Assembly (NCBI RefSeq): GCF_900176595.1
Contig: NZ_LT838813.1
Span: 4,172,001-4,236,000, forward strand
Reading direction: 5' to 3'
Length of the DNA: 64,000 nt
Origin: Aquiflexum balticum DSM 16537
GTDB lineage: Bacteria; Bacteroidota; Bacteroidia; Cytophagales; Cyclobacteriaceae
The notes under the pieces were generated by a model that worked only from the letters and a program-made list of their open reading frames with translations, did not search any database and was not told the DNA's origin. This document shows positions 10,797-18,579 of the stretch, in pieces (within the stretch, counting starts at the first letter, position 1; each line of letters starts with the position of its first letter). Made by a program: the position numbers and the translations under genes.

Positions 10797-12518
10797 AAGT
10801 ACTGTGGGAGTTATGGCAGAAGCTACTGTTGGGCCAGGAACCTGTGTTGAGTTTACATTTACAACATTGACCAAATTGTCCCCAGTATCAAACACATTTT
10901 GTTCTACATTATAATCTATAGAATAAACCCAAATTTCACCCACATCCAAAATGCCCGGATTTTGATTATCGCCATTGACGACATTTAAAACAATTCCGGA
11001 TGAACTTCCCGGTAAAAAATCAGTAGTCACAACATTTGAAATATTGACATTGCCTGTATTTTCTACTGTAATTTGATAAGTTAATTCTTGACCAGCTGCA
11101 GTGACAGGATTCGGTCCCCCGATTTGGTTTTTTTCAACAATTAGGCTTGGTAGTTGGGTAAAGTTTTCAGTGTGGCTGTCGGTAGCATTGACTTTAACAT
11201 TTCCAGCATCTGCTATAACCGACGCAGAATTTGTAAAAAATCCATTCTCAATATCAAGTTGTGTTAAAGTATAAGTACCGGAAAAAGCAACATTATTTGA
11301 TTCTCCCACAGGAAGTGGAAAAGTATTGCCGGTCAAAATGATCAAAGGATCAGAAACCAATACATTGCTTAAAGGAAAATTCCCTGTATTGGTCACTAAA
11401 AAAGTATAATTGATTCTGTCACCTGCATTTTGGAGGCCATCGCCATTGGTATCCTCATAAACCCCTGATTTAACAAGACTGATATTTGGCTCAGGACTTG
11501 TGAGGTTTATAGTAACTGATTTTTGGCAATTGAAAGCATCGGTGACTGTAGCAATATATGTTCCTGCCGCCAATCCAGTCCTTTCCAATCCTGTGGTTCC
11601 ATCATTCCAAGAAACTGAAATATTGCCTGTTCCACCTGTAGTATTCAAAAGTATAGAGCCATCGTTGTTACCTGGAGTAGGCTGAGCAGTAGTGGAGTTG
11701 ACAATTAATTCATTTGGTATTGTGACAGCCTTTACGAATGTATTTGAAACCCCTTTTGTATCTGTTACAATTAAAGTAGCTGATCCAGCAGAAGTATAAG
11801 TTACAATCGGATTTGGTAAATTTGAAGTAGTAGGACTGGCGTTATTTCCAAAATTCCAATTGTATTGGTATGGCTGACTTCCTCCATTAGTAGTTGAAAT
11901 AAAGTTAACGGTGGTAGTACCTTCCACCGTACATGCAGTAAAATCAAATTGAACTGCCAAGGGGGCATCCACCACAATATCTGCTCCAAATTGGCATTGG
12001 GCACTTGGATAGCTGTTGCACTCATAACTTGAGGAAAAGTCGCCGGAGCCGCTGGTTGTCCATGCCAAAAGAGGATTGTCAAGCCTTACCTCAGCCCCAC
12101 AAGTCCAAGTGAAGGAATGATTAAGTGTTACAACCCTGTCTGCATTCTTCGCAGCGGGAAGGTCCCCAATCCATATATTGAAAAATTCTGGTATACCCCC
12201 TACAGTCAAGTCAGCAAAAAGGCGGGTATTACTGGAATTCGACCCGGAATTTGAACGGTAAACAAACGAGATAAAAGAAGTCTGCTGCACTCCCGGTGTA
12301 CATGTTGCAAAGCTGCTAGATAAAGGGACTCCATTTGCATCACTCAGGTAAACTTCCTTAATGGTGAAGTTATTTGAGGAGCATGAGTTTCCACAGGTCC
12401 TTAAATCCAGTAAATTAGGTTGATTCTGGGCATTGGCCTCATTTGGTATTGCTAAAAAATTCAATACTAAAAGTAAAGCCAAATTGGCGAAGCAAGTAAA
12501 TGTTTTTTTCATTGCCAT
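5088..12518 (-). CDS. Giant DUF11-repeat T9SS adhesin, N-terminal part
   Basis: This is the main part of a very large secreted surface protein. The start chosen is ATG 12518 (MAMKKTFTCF), because a classical signal peptide follows (LALLLVLNFLAIPNEANAQ). An upstream in-frame ATG at 12581 and one at 12512 also exist. After the signal come a Cys-containing region, a PKD-like domain (YNWNFGNN), a SprB-type repeat (NNDGSILLNTTGGTG...), two diverged DUF11 domains and 19 near-identical 102-residue DUF11 units. The frame stops at TGASQDINTS-like residues inside unit 19 because of a one-base insertion, and the sequence continues in the frame ending at 1556. SprB/CHU adhesins act in gliding or attachment; that role is inferred. 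PorP/SprF partners commonly sit beside such genes, as one does here. Confidence 0.85.
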   Translation of the reverse strand: MAMKKTFTCFANLALLLVLNFLAIPNEANAQNQPNLLDLRTCGNSCSSNNFTIKEVYLSDANGVPLSSSFATCTPGVQQTSFISFVYRSNSGSNSSNTRLFADLTVGGIPEFFNIWIGDLPAAKNADRVVTLNHSFTWTCGAEVRLDNPLLAWTTSGSGDFSSSYECNSYPSAQCQFGADIVVDAPLAVQFDFTACTVEGTTTVNFISTTNGGSQPYQYNWNFGNNASPTTSNLPNPIVTYTSAGSATLIVTDTKGVSNTFVKAVTIPNELIVNSTTAQPTPGNNDGSILLNTTGGTGNISVSWNDGTTGLERTGLAAGTYIATVTDAFNCQKSVTINLTSPEPNISLVKSGVYEDTNGDGLQNAGDRINYTFLVTNTGNFPLSNVLVSDPLIILTGNTFPLPVGESNNVAFSGTYTLTQLDIENGFFTNSASVIADAGNVKVNATDSHTENFTQLPSLIVEKNQIGGPNPVTAAGQELTYQITVENTGNVNISNVVTTDFLPGSSSGIVLNVVNGDNQNPGILDVGEIWVYSIDYNVEQNVFDTGDNLVNVVNVNSTQVPGPTVASAITPTVLSPALSIAKSVTETTFAAPGDELNYTITVSNTGNTTLENISVADPLTGLNTNIAVLAPGASQDINTVYAVDQDDIDAGSVSNTATASVNDISVNDEVTVTATQSPALSIAKAVTETTFAAPGDELNYTITVSNTGNTTLENISVADPLTGLNTTITVLAPGASQDINTVYAVDQDDIDAGSVSNTATASVGDISVNDEVTVTATQSPALSIAKAVTETTFAAPGDELNYTITVSNTGNTTLENISVADPLTGLNTSITVLAPGASQDINTTYTVDQDDIDAGSVSNMATASVGDISVNDEVTVTATQSPALSIAKAVTETTFAAPGDELNYTITVSNTGNTTLENISVVDPLTGLNTNITVLAPGASQDINTVYAVDQDDIDAGSVSNMATASVGDISVNDEVTVTATQSPALAISKSVAESSFAAPGDELNYTITVSNTGNTTLENIAVADPLTGLNTSITVLAPGASQDINTSYAVDQDDIDAGSVSNTATASVNDISVSDEVTVTATQSPALSISKAVTETTFAAPGDELNYTITVSNTGNTTLENISVADPLTGLNTTIAVLAPGASQDINTVYAVDQDDIDAGSVSNTATASVADISVNDEVTVSATQSPALSISKAVTETTFAAPGDELNYTITVSNTGNTTLENISVVDPLTGLNTNITVLAPGASQDINTVYAVDQDDIDSGSVSNTATASVGDISVNDEVTVNATQSPALAIAKAVTETTFAAPGDELNYTITVSNTGNTTLENISVADPLTGLNTTITVLAPGASQDINTTYAVDQDDIDAGSVSNTATASVDDISVSDEVTVSATQSPALSIAKSVTETTFAAPGDELNYTITVSNTGNTTLENISVADPLTGLNTTITVLAPGASQDINTTYAVDQDDIDAGSVSNTATASVGDLSVNDEVTVTATQSPALSIAKAVTETTFAAPGDELNYTITVSNTGNTTLENISVVDPLTGLNTTITVLAPGASQDINTVYAVDQDDIDAGSVSNTATASVNDISVNDEVTVTATQSPALSIAKAVTETTFAAPGDELNYTITVSNTGNTTLENISVVDPLTGLNTTITVLAPAASQDINTVYAVDQDDIDAGSVSNTATAAVNDLSVSDEVTVTGTQSPALAISKSVAESSFAAPGDELNYTITVSNTGNTTLENISVVDPLTGLNTSITVLAPSASQDINTVYAVDQDDIDAGSVSNIATASVGDISVNDEVTVNATQSPALSISKAVTESTFAAPGDELNYTITVSNTGNTTLENISVADPLTGLNTTITVLAPGASQDINTVYTVDQDDIDAGSVSNTATASVNDISVSDEVTVTATQSPALSISKAVTETTFAAPGDELNYTITVSNTGNTTLENISVVDPLTGLNTTITVLAPGASQDINTTYTVDQDDIDAGSVSNTATASVNDISVNDEVTVNATQSPALSISKAVTETTFAAPGDELNYTITVSNTGNTTLENISVVDPLTGLNTTITVLAPGASQDINTTYTVDQDDIDAGSVSNTATASVNDISVNDEVTVTATQSPALSIAKAVTETTFAAPGDELNYTITVSNTGNTTLENISVVDPLTGLNTTITVLAPGASQDINTTYAVDQDDIDAGSVSNTATASVNDISVNDEVTVTATQSPALAISKAVTETTFAAPGDELNYTITVSNTGNTTLENISVVDPLTGLNTTITVLAPGASQDINTTYTVDQDDIDAGSVSNTATASVNDISVNDEVTVNATQSPALAISKAVTETTFAAPGDELNYTITVSNTGNTTLENISVVDPLTGLNTTITVLAPGASQDINTTYTVDQDDIDAGSVSNTATASVNDISVNDEVTVNATQSPALSIAKAVTETTFAAPGDELNYTITVSNTGNTTLENISVVDPLTGLNTTISVQAPGASQDINTS

Positions 12519-12581
12519 ATGATTGATAATTGAAGAGTCGGGCGGTAAACACCAATGTTTAATTCTCAAAAACTTATTCAT

Positions 12582-12943
12582 CCATAAAATTTGGATTCAG
12601 AAAAGTCCTAAAACATTATTTTGCCTTCCTTGGGTGAGAAAAGGAAGACAAAAAAATATTTTATAAACATTTACTTTTATAAAATTAAATTTCTTGAGTG
12701 ACCAAGAATCTGAGAAAATAAACAGGAAGTTTAAAAACTACCTTATTTTGGTGATTAAGCCTTTATTGGGTTCTTCAAAATTTTGACTTTTATTTTACAA
12801 AAAAAAACTTTTAATGTACAAAGCATAAAATTGATTTTAATTTGCTTTTTTATTGCTATTTCACATTCACTAAATTAACAGTTGGATTTCGTTTTGGATA
12901 TAAAATCCAGGAATTCAAGTAAACAACAAAAAACTTCTTAGAC
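12582..12943. other. AT-rich intergenic leader upstream of the adhesin
   Basis: I see no gene in this stretch. It is AT-rich, with homopolymer A/T runs, and must hold the adhesin promoter if that gene is expressed independently of the PorP/SprF gene, since a terminator lies just beyond at 12944-12986. I could not identify a convincing promoter. Confidence 0.5.
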
Positions 12944-12986
12944 AAAAAAAAGCTGCCTAGTAAGGTGAATCACCCCAGGCAGCCTT
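12944..12986 (-). terminator. Rho-independent terminator after the PorP/SprF gene
   Basis: GCTGCCT (12952-12958) pairs with AGGCAGC (12977-12983). Read on the minus strand, the stem is followed by eight T residues. It lies about 150 nt after the stop of the PorP/SprF gene and before the adhesin, so it should separate the two transcripts at least partly. Confidence 0.8.
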
Positions 12987-13056
12987 TTGAATTTATAGAC
13001 TCTAAACTTAAAAAATCTCTTTTATGATATCCGCTTGAATCTGCGTTTCTCATGTG

Positions 13057-13109
13057 GTCCGGGATTCCCCGGACTTTGATGGGGAGATTGGATAAATCTT
13101 TTTATCCAA
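13057..13109. other. Two consecutive hairpins in the PorP/SprF 3' region
   Basis: GTCCGGG (13057-13063) pairs with CCCGGAC (13068-13074). TTGGATAAA (13088-13096) pairs with TTTATCCAA (13101-13109). Neither has a T-tract, so they look like 3' UTR structures (RNA stability or processing) rather than terminators. Confidence 0.5.
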
Positions 13110-13133
13110 TCAATAATTGAAGAGTTGTATCTT

Positions 13134-14117
13134 TTAGAAATATCTTGGATTCTTCATGTTTACTTTTCTTGCAGAAAGGTAATAACCAAGAGAAATTTCG
13201 TGGGAATTTGTTCTCATGTCCTGGAGAACATTCAGATTTTGGTCATATGCATATCCAATTCTCAGGTTTGGAGTAGCAAAGAATTCGGTGATAAAAGCTA
13301 CAGCATTTCTATTGCTTAATGTTGGGCTGGAAGCTTCCAAATTCTCATTCCAGATATTGACGTTTGATCTATAAGAAGCACCTAACCAAAGTCTGTCCAT
13401 AAAGAGTAGCATTCCATTGATATCGTAATTGGTTGGCGAACCTTTAACTTCTTTTACCAAAAAGGATGGTTTGAACTGGATATTGTCAGTGACCGGTATC
13501 ATTACTCCCGCTGTCAGATAAAAATGTACATCATGAAAAGCTAGAGCTACATCTTCTCTTTCCAAGGCAGCCTTTCCTATTAAGTTATAAGCACTTAATC
13601 CGGCATAGAATTTATTGCTATGGAAAAACAATCCAAGGTTCATATTCGGTGTCATCATATTCTGAATTCCAGTTGGAATGTTGCCATCATTTTGATGTAG
13701 AGGTTTCAGCATGTCTCCATCGATCACATATTGTGAAACTCCCGCGCTGGCACCCAAAGAAAAGAATGATTCTCTTCCTGTTTGGATTCTGTATGCATAG
13801 GTAATCAAACCTGTAGTTGTGCTTGTAGGGCCAATTTTGTCTGACATTACAGAAGCTCCAAATCCCATCAAACCTTCATTTGCGCTTAGGTCTGCTGTAA
13901 CTGTAAACGTTGTAGGTGCGCCTTCAAATCCCACCCATTGGCTTCTGTAAGTACTTTGAACATAACCTTCATTTTTATATCCTGCATATGCCGGGTTGAT
14001 GTGAAGTCCATTAAAAATGTACTGGCTGAATTGTGGTAATTGTTGGCTGAAAGCAAAAGTCATTGCAAAGAGTATAACTGCAATGGTAAGTCCGGAAATC
14101 TTTAAAGTCGTTTTCAT
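13134..14117 (-). CDS. PorP/SprF family type IX secretion membrane protein
   Basis: This is a 327-residue outer-membrane beta-barrel protein of the PorP/SprF family. Residues 1-24 form a signal peptide (MKTTLKISGLTIAVILFAMTFAFS). The family hallmark follows directly: QQLPQFSQYIFNGLHINPAYAG, with RSQWVGFEGAPTTFT about 40 residues later. The rest is alternating amphipathic strands ending in EISLGYYL. SprF supports secretion and surface attachment of SprB-type adhesins, and the giant adhesin next door is the likely client (inference). The gene order here (PorP/SprF, adhesin, PD40 protein) differs from the common order with PorP after the adhesin. A terminator at 12944-12986 and a long gap separate it from the adhesin. 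Confidence 0.9.
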   Translation of the reverse strand: MKTTLKISGLTIAVILFAMTFAFSQQLPQFSQYIFNGLHINPAYAGYKNEGYVQSTYRSQWVGFEGAPTTFTVTADLSANEGLMGFGASVMSDKIGPTSTTTGLITYAYRIQTGRESFFSLGASAGVSQYVIDGDMLKPLHQNDGNIPTGIQNMMTPNMNLGLFFHSNKFYAGLSAYNLIGKAALEREDVALAFHDVHFYLTAGVMIPVTDNIQFKPSFLVKEVKGSPTNYDINGMLLFMDRLWLGASYRSNVNIWNENLEASSPTLSNRNAVAFITEFFATPNLRIGYAYDQNLNVLQDMRTNSHEISLGYYLSARKVNMKNPRYF

Positions 14118-14177
14118 AACATTTTTGTTTAGGGTGATGAATCTGGTTTGCAGATTCGATATTGTTTAGAGTTTTTA

Positions 14178-14206
14178 AAAATGTATTGCTGTTATGAGTA
14201 GACAAA
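14178..14206 (-). promoter_or_regulatory. Possible Bacteroidota-type promoter of the PorP/SprF gene
   Basis: On the minus strand TTTG (14203-14206) is followed after 17 nt by TACATTTT (14178-14185), close to the Bacteroidota TTTG / TAnnTTTG elements. The spacing is slightly short and the last base of the -7 box differs, so this is tentative. Confidence 0.3.
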
Positions 14207-14414
14207 TACATTATTATGCTGTAAATATAGAGCAAAATGTATTTCATATCCAAATAAAAATTAAAAATAATTTTTTGAAATGCGTTTTATTTTATTTCAA
14301 AAGGATTTTTATGGTTATAAAGTGTTTTTTAGATTTGAAATCCAAGAGATTAAAAACTGTTAAAAAGTGCCTTTAAATCATTTAAACAATGTTTTTTGAA
14401 ATAATCTAGAAAAA

Positions 14415-14458
14415 AATAAGTGCTGGACGTTGAATTCCAGCACTTAAAATTTTTTTTA
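14415..14458 (-). terminator. Terminator after the M28 peptidase gene
   Basis: AAGTGCTGGA (14418-14427) pairs perfectly with TCCAGCACTT (14436-14445). A/T tracts lie on both sides, so it could stop transcription either way. The gene reading into it is the M28 peptidase, whose stop is about 165 nt upstream on the minus strand. Between 14118 and 14611 I see nothing else except the possible promoter. Confidence 0.75.
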
Positions 14459-14611
14459 AAAAATATTTTAATAATTAATAGAATTGAAATCCATATACTG
14501 ATATCGGTTCCCTTAACTACCTTAAAGCAGGAATTAAAGGGAAACGACTTATTGAGTTTTAAATTGACTTAATGAACAGGAAAGATGTTTTTCCGTTAGG
14601 ATTTTCCTAAT

Positions 14612-16099
14612 CTATTTGATTCCATAAAGTTCTTTGCCAATGGCCTCGTATTTATCACCGCTTTTCCATACAGGTCTTTCATTCCAATTGGCGATATTTT
14701 CAGCAGCAAGAACATAGGATTTCCAATACAATAAAACATAATCCAAATCAAAATTATCCACTTGATCGGATGGTTGATGGTAATGTCTGGTGATATTTTC
14801 ATCAAATGCGGTAAAACCCATACTATATGTAGGAGCAGGAATCCCTTTCCTGGCAAAGCTGACATTGTCAGACCTGTCATAAAGGTTTTGTTCCGGTGCA
14901 GGGTCTGCAATGGCTTTGAGTCCAAACTCTGCTGCGGCCTTTTCCAGAAGGGGATCTACACTGGTTCTTCCCAATCCTATAACTGTTACCAAAGAAGTAT
15001 CATTATATCCGCCATTATCGATATTGAGGTTGTAAATGATTTGCTTTAGTGGAATTAATGGATTTTCAGCAAAATAGGCTGAACCCAATAAACCCTTTTC
15101 CTCAGCTGTCCAAGCACAAAGCAAGATGGAACGCTTAGGAGGGTTTTTGGCAAAATGCCTGGCTGCATTTATAACTGCCACAGTTCCTCCTGCATTATCT
15201 CTGGCTCCATTATATATAGAGTCTCCTTCAGCATTAGGGGTGCCAACACCCACATGGTCATAATGTGCCGAAAGCATGACATACTCATTTTTCAGCTTTG
15301 GGTCTGTTCCTTCAATAAAAGCCACTACATTTTTTCCTGTAACGCTTCGGTTTATTTTACCCTCAACAATTATATTGGCATTTTTAATCTCCCCGTTTCC
15401 AATAACATTAATATGTTCGTTATTCAGATCTCGTAACCATATATATGGTAGGCTTTCCTTTCCTTCTGTATTATCAACGGTAAGCTGGGTTCTGTTAAGG
15501 AAATTAGCAACTAGATTCCAAGGTACTGTTGGTACATTGTACATCTCAATCAGGGCCACAGCACCTTTTGATTGGGCTAATTTTATTTTTTCTCTTCCAG
15601 AACTGAAAAGGTCTGCCGGGCTCAATCTGTTTGGGGCTCCAACATTGGTGACAACTACCTTACCTTTCACATCTTTATCTTTGTAATCCTCCTCCAATCC
15701 ATATCCAACAACAACCAATTCAAAATTACCTGCGAATGAAGGACCATCAAGAACCAAAAGATTGTCGCCTTGAGTGAATGTATTGTTGCCCAAAGAGACC
15801 TTCCCCACTGTTGGAGGGCCGGAGATTCTAAATGGAATATCCTGGTAATAGCCATTGGCACCAGGGATCTCTTTTGCGCCATATTTCCAAAATTGTTCAG
15901 CGATATATCTGGCTGCCAAATCTATTTCAGGACGGATGGGATCTCTACCCTTCATTTCATCAGATGCTAGATACCTAAAATGGGAAATGGACTCTCTATC
16001 ATTGAAATTTGCTTCAATTGACTTTTTGCCATTTTGAGCAGAAACTGATAGGGTAACAAAAGCTGCCAATAGGCAAAGAATTGTTTTTTTATTCTTCAT
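14612..16099 (-). CDS. M28 family zinc aminopeptidase with PA domain, exported
   Basis: This 495-residue protein hydrolyses N-terminal residues from peptides outside the cytoplasm. A signal peptide (MKNKKTILCLLAAFVTLSVSAQ) is followed by an N-terminal region (SHFRYLASDEMKGR), a PA-like insert (about 110-255) and the M28 catalytic core. Metal ligands are visible: AHYDHVG (His279, Asp281), Asp301 in GARDNAGG, and the TAEEKG glutamates (333-334). A later His in the C-terminal HYHQPSDQ stretch completes the set. Length and motif order are normal for Bacteroidota M28 enzymes. It stands alone between two terminators. The exact substrate cannot be told from sequence. Confidence 0.92.
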   Translation of the reverse strand: MKNKKTILCLLAAFVTLSVSAQNGKKSIEANFNDRESISHFRYLASDEMKGRDPIRPEIDLAARYIAEQFWKYGAKEIPGANGYYQDIPFRISGPPTVGKVSLGNNTFTQGDNLLVLDGPSFAGNFELVVVGYGLEEDYKDKDVKGKVVVTNVGAPNRLSPADLFSSGREKIKLAQSKGAVALIEMYNVPTVPWNLVANFLNRTQLTVDNTEGKESLPYIWLRDLNNEHINVIGNGEIKNANIIVEGKINRSVTGKNVVAFIEGTDPKLKNEYVMLSAHYDHVGVGTPNAEGDSIYNGARDNAGGTVAVINAARHFAKNPPKRSILLCAWTAEEKGLLGSAYFAENPLIPLKQIIYNLNIDNGGYNDTSLVTVIGLGRTSVDPLLEKAAAEFGLKAIADPAPEQNLYDRSDNVSFARKGIPAPTYSMGFTAFDENITRHYHQPSDQVDNFDLDYVLLYWKSYVLAAENIANWNERPVWKSGDKYEAIGKELYGIK

Positions 16100-16359
16100 A
16101 GTTTTGGTGGTATAATTATCTCAATAATAAAGTAAAATTTAACCCATTCAAAAAAAATAACAATCTTTAAGAATAGAGGAGGACAATCAATAATATACTT
16201 TAATAAGAAAAAGATTCTTTTTGTAGCTGAATGGCTGAATTATTTAGTATCCCTCGGGCCTCAAGCAATTTTGAAATCAAATTGACCAAAAATGAATTCT
16301 AGCCTTAGGATTTCCAAAAAAGATTAAGGTCAAATTATTGGCCATGTTTACTTATGTTG
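16100..16359. other. Intergenic gap, nothing recognised
   Basis: AT-rich stretch upstream of the M28 peptidase gene, which must hold that gene's promoter. No open frame, RNA gene or clear repeat is visible. Confidence 0.4.
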
Positions 16360-16396
16360 AAAAAAAAAGCAGCAATTCCTAAACTGAAATGCTGCT
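16360..16396 (-). terminator. Terminator after the rhodanese gene
   Basis: AGCAGCA (16368-16374) pairs with TGCTGCT (16390-16396), and on the minus strand a run of about eight T residues follows. It lies 24-60 nt beyond the rhodanese stop and closes the PASTA, T9SS-cargo and rhodanese operon. Confidence 0.75.
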
Positions 16397-16419
16397 CAAA
16401 TTATTTTTTTTCAAATTTT

Positions 16420-16731
16420 CTAATCTTCCTCTTCCTCCATAGCACGGTAGGCCAAAATTCCGCCAAGAAGGTTTCTTACTTTATTGAACCCTTGGGTTTC
16501 CATAAATTTCTTGGCATTTCCACTTCTTGCACCAGATCGACATTGGAGTACAATTTCCTTATTTTTAAATTTCATAAAGTCATCGAGTTGATGGGGCAAT
16601 TGTCCCAAAGGAATATTTAAGGCTCCCAAGTTATCTTCTTCATATTCCCATTCCTCGCGGACATCTATGAAAACAAAATCTTCTTTGTTTTCAATTTTTT
16701 CTCTAAGTTCTGAAACAGTTATATCTTCCAT
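16420..16731 (-). CDS. Single-domain rhodanese-like sulfurtransferase
   Basis: This 103-residue cytoplasmic protein is one rhodanese domain. Visible motifs are FIDVREEWEYEEDNLGALNIPLG (substrate-side DxRE and N-I-P) and the active-site loop CRSGARS with a catalytic Cys, followed by LLGGILAY. Such proteins carry a persulfide on the cysteine and pass sulfane sulfur to acceptors. The acidic tail (EEEED) is typical of small Bacteroidota versions. It starts 3 nt after the stop of the T9SS cargo gene and is almost certainly co-transcribed with it. No functional link to that gene is evident. The individual substrate is unknown. Confidence 0.9.
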   Translation of the reverse strand: MEDITVSELREKIENKEDFVFIDVREEWEYEEDNLGALNIPLGQLPHQLDDFMKFKNKEIVLQCRSGARSGNAKKFMETQGFNKVRNLLGGILAYRAMEEEED

Positions 16732-16734
16732 ATA

Positions 16735-18576
16735 TTATTTAACTAAGATTCGAATTGATTTTTGATCTTTTTGATTGAATGTTTTAATCAAGTATACTCC
16801 TTTTTGGAGGCCCCCAAAATTAATACTTTTTCCGTTATCAGTTTCCTCCATAGGCAAACTTAAATTTCTTCCCAAAGGGTCAATAATAATTATATTCTCA
16901 AAGGCCCCTTCGATATACAATTTATCAGAAACGGGGTTAGGATAAACATTCAAATGCAATTGTGATTCGGATTCACTTTCAAAAGGAGCCGTCGGCGATA
17001 CATGGGGTCTCATCATCAAAGAACCCTCAACGGTTTCGTTTTGCTGCCAAACACCCGAAACATTATAAAATATTTCTTCTCCATTATTGAATGTCTTATC
17101 CAGTCCCACAAATAAAAATTCTCTGATAAACTGGGAAAACCCAATATAAAAAGTGCCGTTCACAGGGATGTTTTGATCTATCTCAAAAAATGAAAACTCA
17201 TTCAGTGTACTTTTTTCAGGAATAAAAACCTCTTTTACAAAAATCGGTTCTTCCTCTAGGTCATTCCATACCATTAGATCAATGACACTTCCAATTTGCA
17301 GAAAATTGGTGAAATTAATACTGATACCGGTGAGAAAAGCAGATTCTACCAGTTCATATCTTGTTGCCAACATACCGGAGCGCTGATTGATTCCTGCGGA
17401 GTAATCCACGCTTCCGTCATCATAGGCGAAAAAATCCCGAATAGGTAAGACAGTCCTGACAGTATCGTTTATTCTGAAATCTACCTCATTGTAAATGATA
17501 TCTTCTCCATTTTCATTTATGGTCAAGAAGTCATCACCCGTTACCAAATAACTTACAAGTTCATAATCAGATTCTTCATCAGGAATGGGTATTTCAGAAA
17601 AAGGATTACTGGAAAAACTCCGTCTTTCCTGAGCAATCGGAACAGGGTTAAAGGGAGTATTGCTATTAATTGCTTTAATGATATTCTGACTGGTTTTATC
17701 CCTCAACTGAAATGAATATTCCATTGCCCTGAAGTTGCTGCTTAAATTTTTGAACTCATTTTGAGTGTTATTCCAAAGATCTTCCGGGAACTTTTCAAGA
17801 ATGAACAAGGGTACAGCTGTATATTTTCCAAGGGGTCTTTCATTTAGCTTGGTCAGGGCCCTGTCTTCGAAGTTTAAATCCGAAATATTTCTATTCTTGT
17901 TCAAAAAGACGTAATCCAATATCCAACTATCAAATGGGCCTGATCTCCTTCCGCCGATCTGAAACCTAAACTGAAAAGCATCATGATGGAATTGTTGTTC
18001 GACTTGAATTATTTCCTGAGTAAAGAAAAATTGTTCGGCTGTTAGTCCTCCTGATTTTTCCCAAACGGTAATCCAAAGACCATTGGGATCAAGAAATTGG
18101 AGACTCAATTCATCATTTGTATCAGGAAGTTCCCCTTTTCCGCCCACCTGCCAAAAGAAACTGATATAAACAGTTTCTGATTCAATAGGAGGGATATTGG
18201 ATAAATCTATCGGTTGGGAGGTAATTCTGTCAGTGAATCCTTGCTCAAACTGAACATTTGAATAAGGCATCCCTCTTTCGTCTACGCCATCAAGAAGTAA
18301 AACTCCCAAAGATGGGGCGGAATTTCCAATTGTATTTGATTGTGTGGCCCCTTCACTGATCCATTTAGTCGAATCCAGACCGATTTTTGAAAAATCATCC
18401 CAAAAAGGAAGAAGTAGGGGGTTTTCCAATTTTCTCATTGAGTAAGAAGTCAAATTTGATTCCTTACTTTTCCAATCCGGTGTCGGTAATTGGGAAAATT
18501 GTGCGTATCCTATTCCATGTACTGAGATCAATACAATAAGCAAACTTAGCCTAATTATGGAATTACGGGAATTCAT
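16735..18576 (-). CDS. T9SS type A cargo protein, function unknown
   Basis: This is a 613-residue exported protein. Residues 1-26 form a signal peptide (NSIIRLSLLIVLISVHGIGYAQ). The middle (LLPFWDDFSKIGLDSTKWI... and SIDLSNIPPIESETVYISFFWQ-like strands) resembles the beta-sandwich/LamG-like modules of secreted Bacteroidota proteins. I could assign no enzymatic motif. The C-terminal 75 residues are a type A sorting domain (LNVYPNPVSDKLYIEG ... GLQKGVYLIKTF ... ILVK), which directs export by T9SS and is normally removed at the surface. It starts 3 nt after the PASTA gene and ends 3 nt before the rhodanese gene, so the three form one operon. Confidence 0.85.
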   Translation of the reverse strand: MNSRNSIIRLSLLIVLISVHGIGYAQFSQLPTPDWKSKESNLTSYSMRKLENPLLLPFWDDFSKIGLDSTKWISEGATQSNTIGNSAPSLGVLLLDGVDERGMPYSNVQFEQGFTDRITSQPIDLSNIPPIESETVYISFFWQVGGKGELPDTNDELSLQFLDPNGLWITVWEKSGGLTAEQFFFTQEIIQVEQQFHHDAFQFRFQIGGRRSGPFDSWILDYVFLNKNRNISDLNFEDRALTKLNERPLGKYTAVPLFILEKFPEDLWNNTQNEFKNLSSNFRAMEYSFQLRDKTSQNIIKAINSNTPFNPVPIAQERRSFSSNPFSEIPIPDEESDYELVSYLVTGDDFLTINENGEDIIYNEVDFRINDTVRTVLPIRDFFAYDDGSVDYSAGINQRSGMLATRYELVESAFLTGISINFTNFLQIGSVIDLMVWNDLEEEPIFVKEVFIPEKSTLNEFSFFEIDQNIPVNGTFYIGFSQFIREFLFVGLDKTFNNGEEIFYNVSGVWQQNETVEGSLMMRPHVSPTAPFESESESQLHLNVYPNPVSDKLYIEGAFENIIIIDPLGRNLSLPMEETDNGKSINFGGLQKGVYLIKTFNQKDQKSIRILVK

Positions 18577-18579
18577 CTA

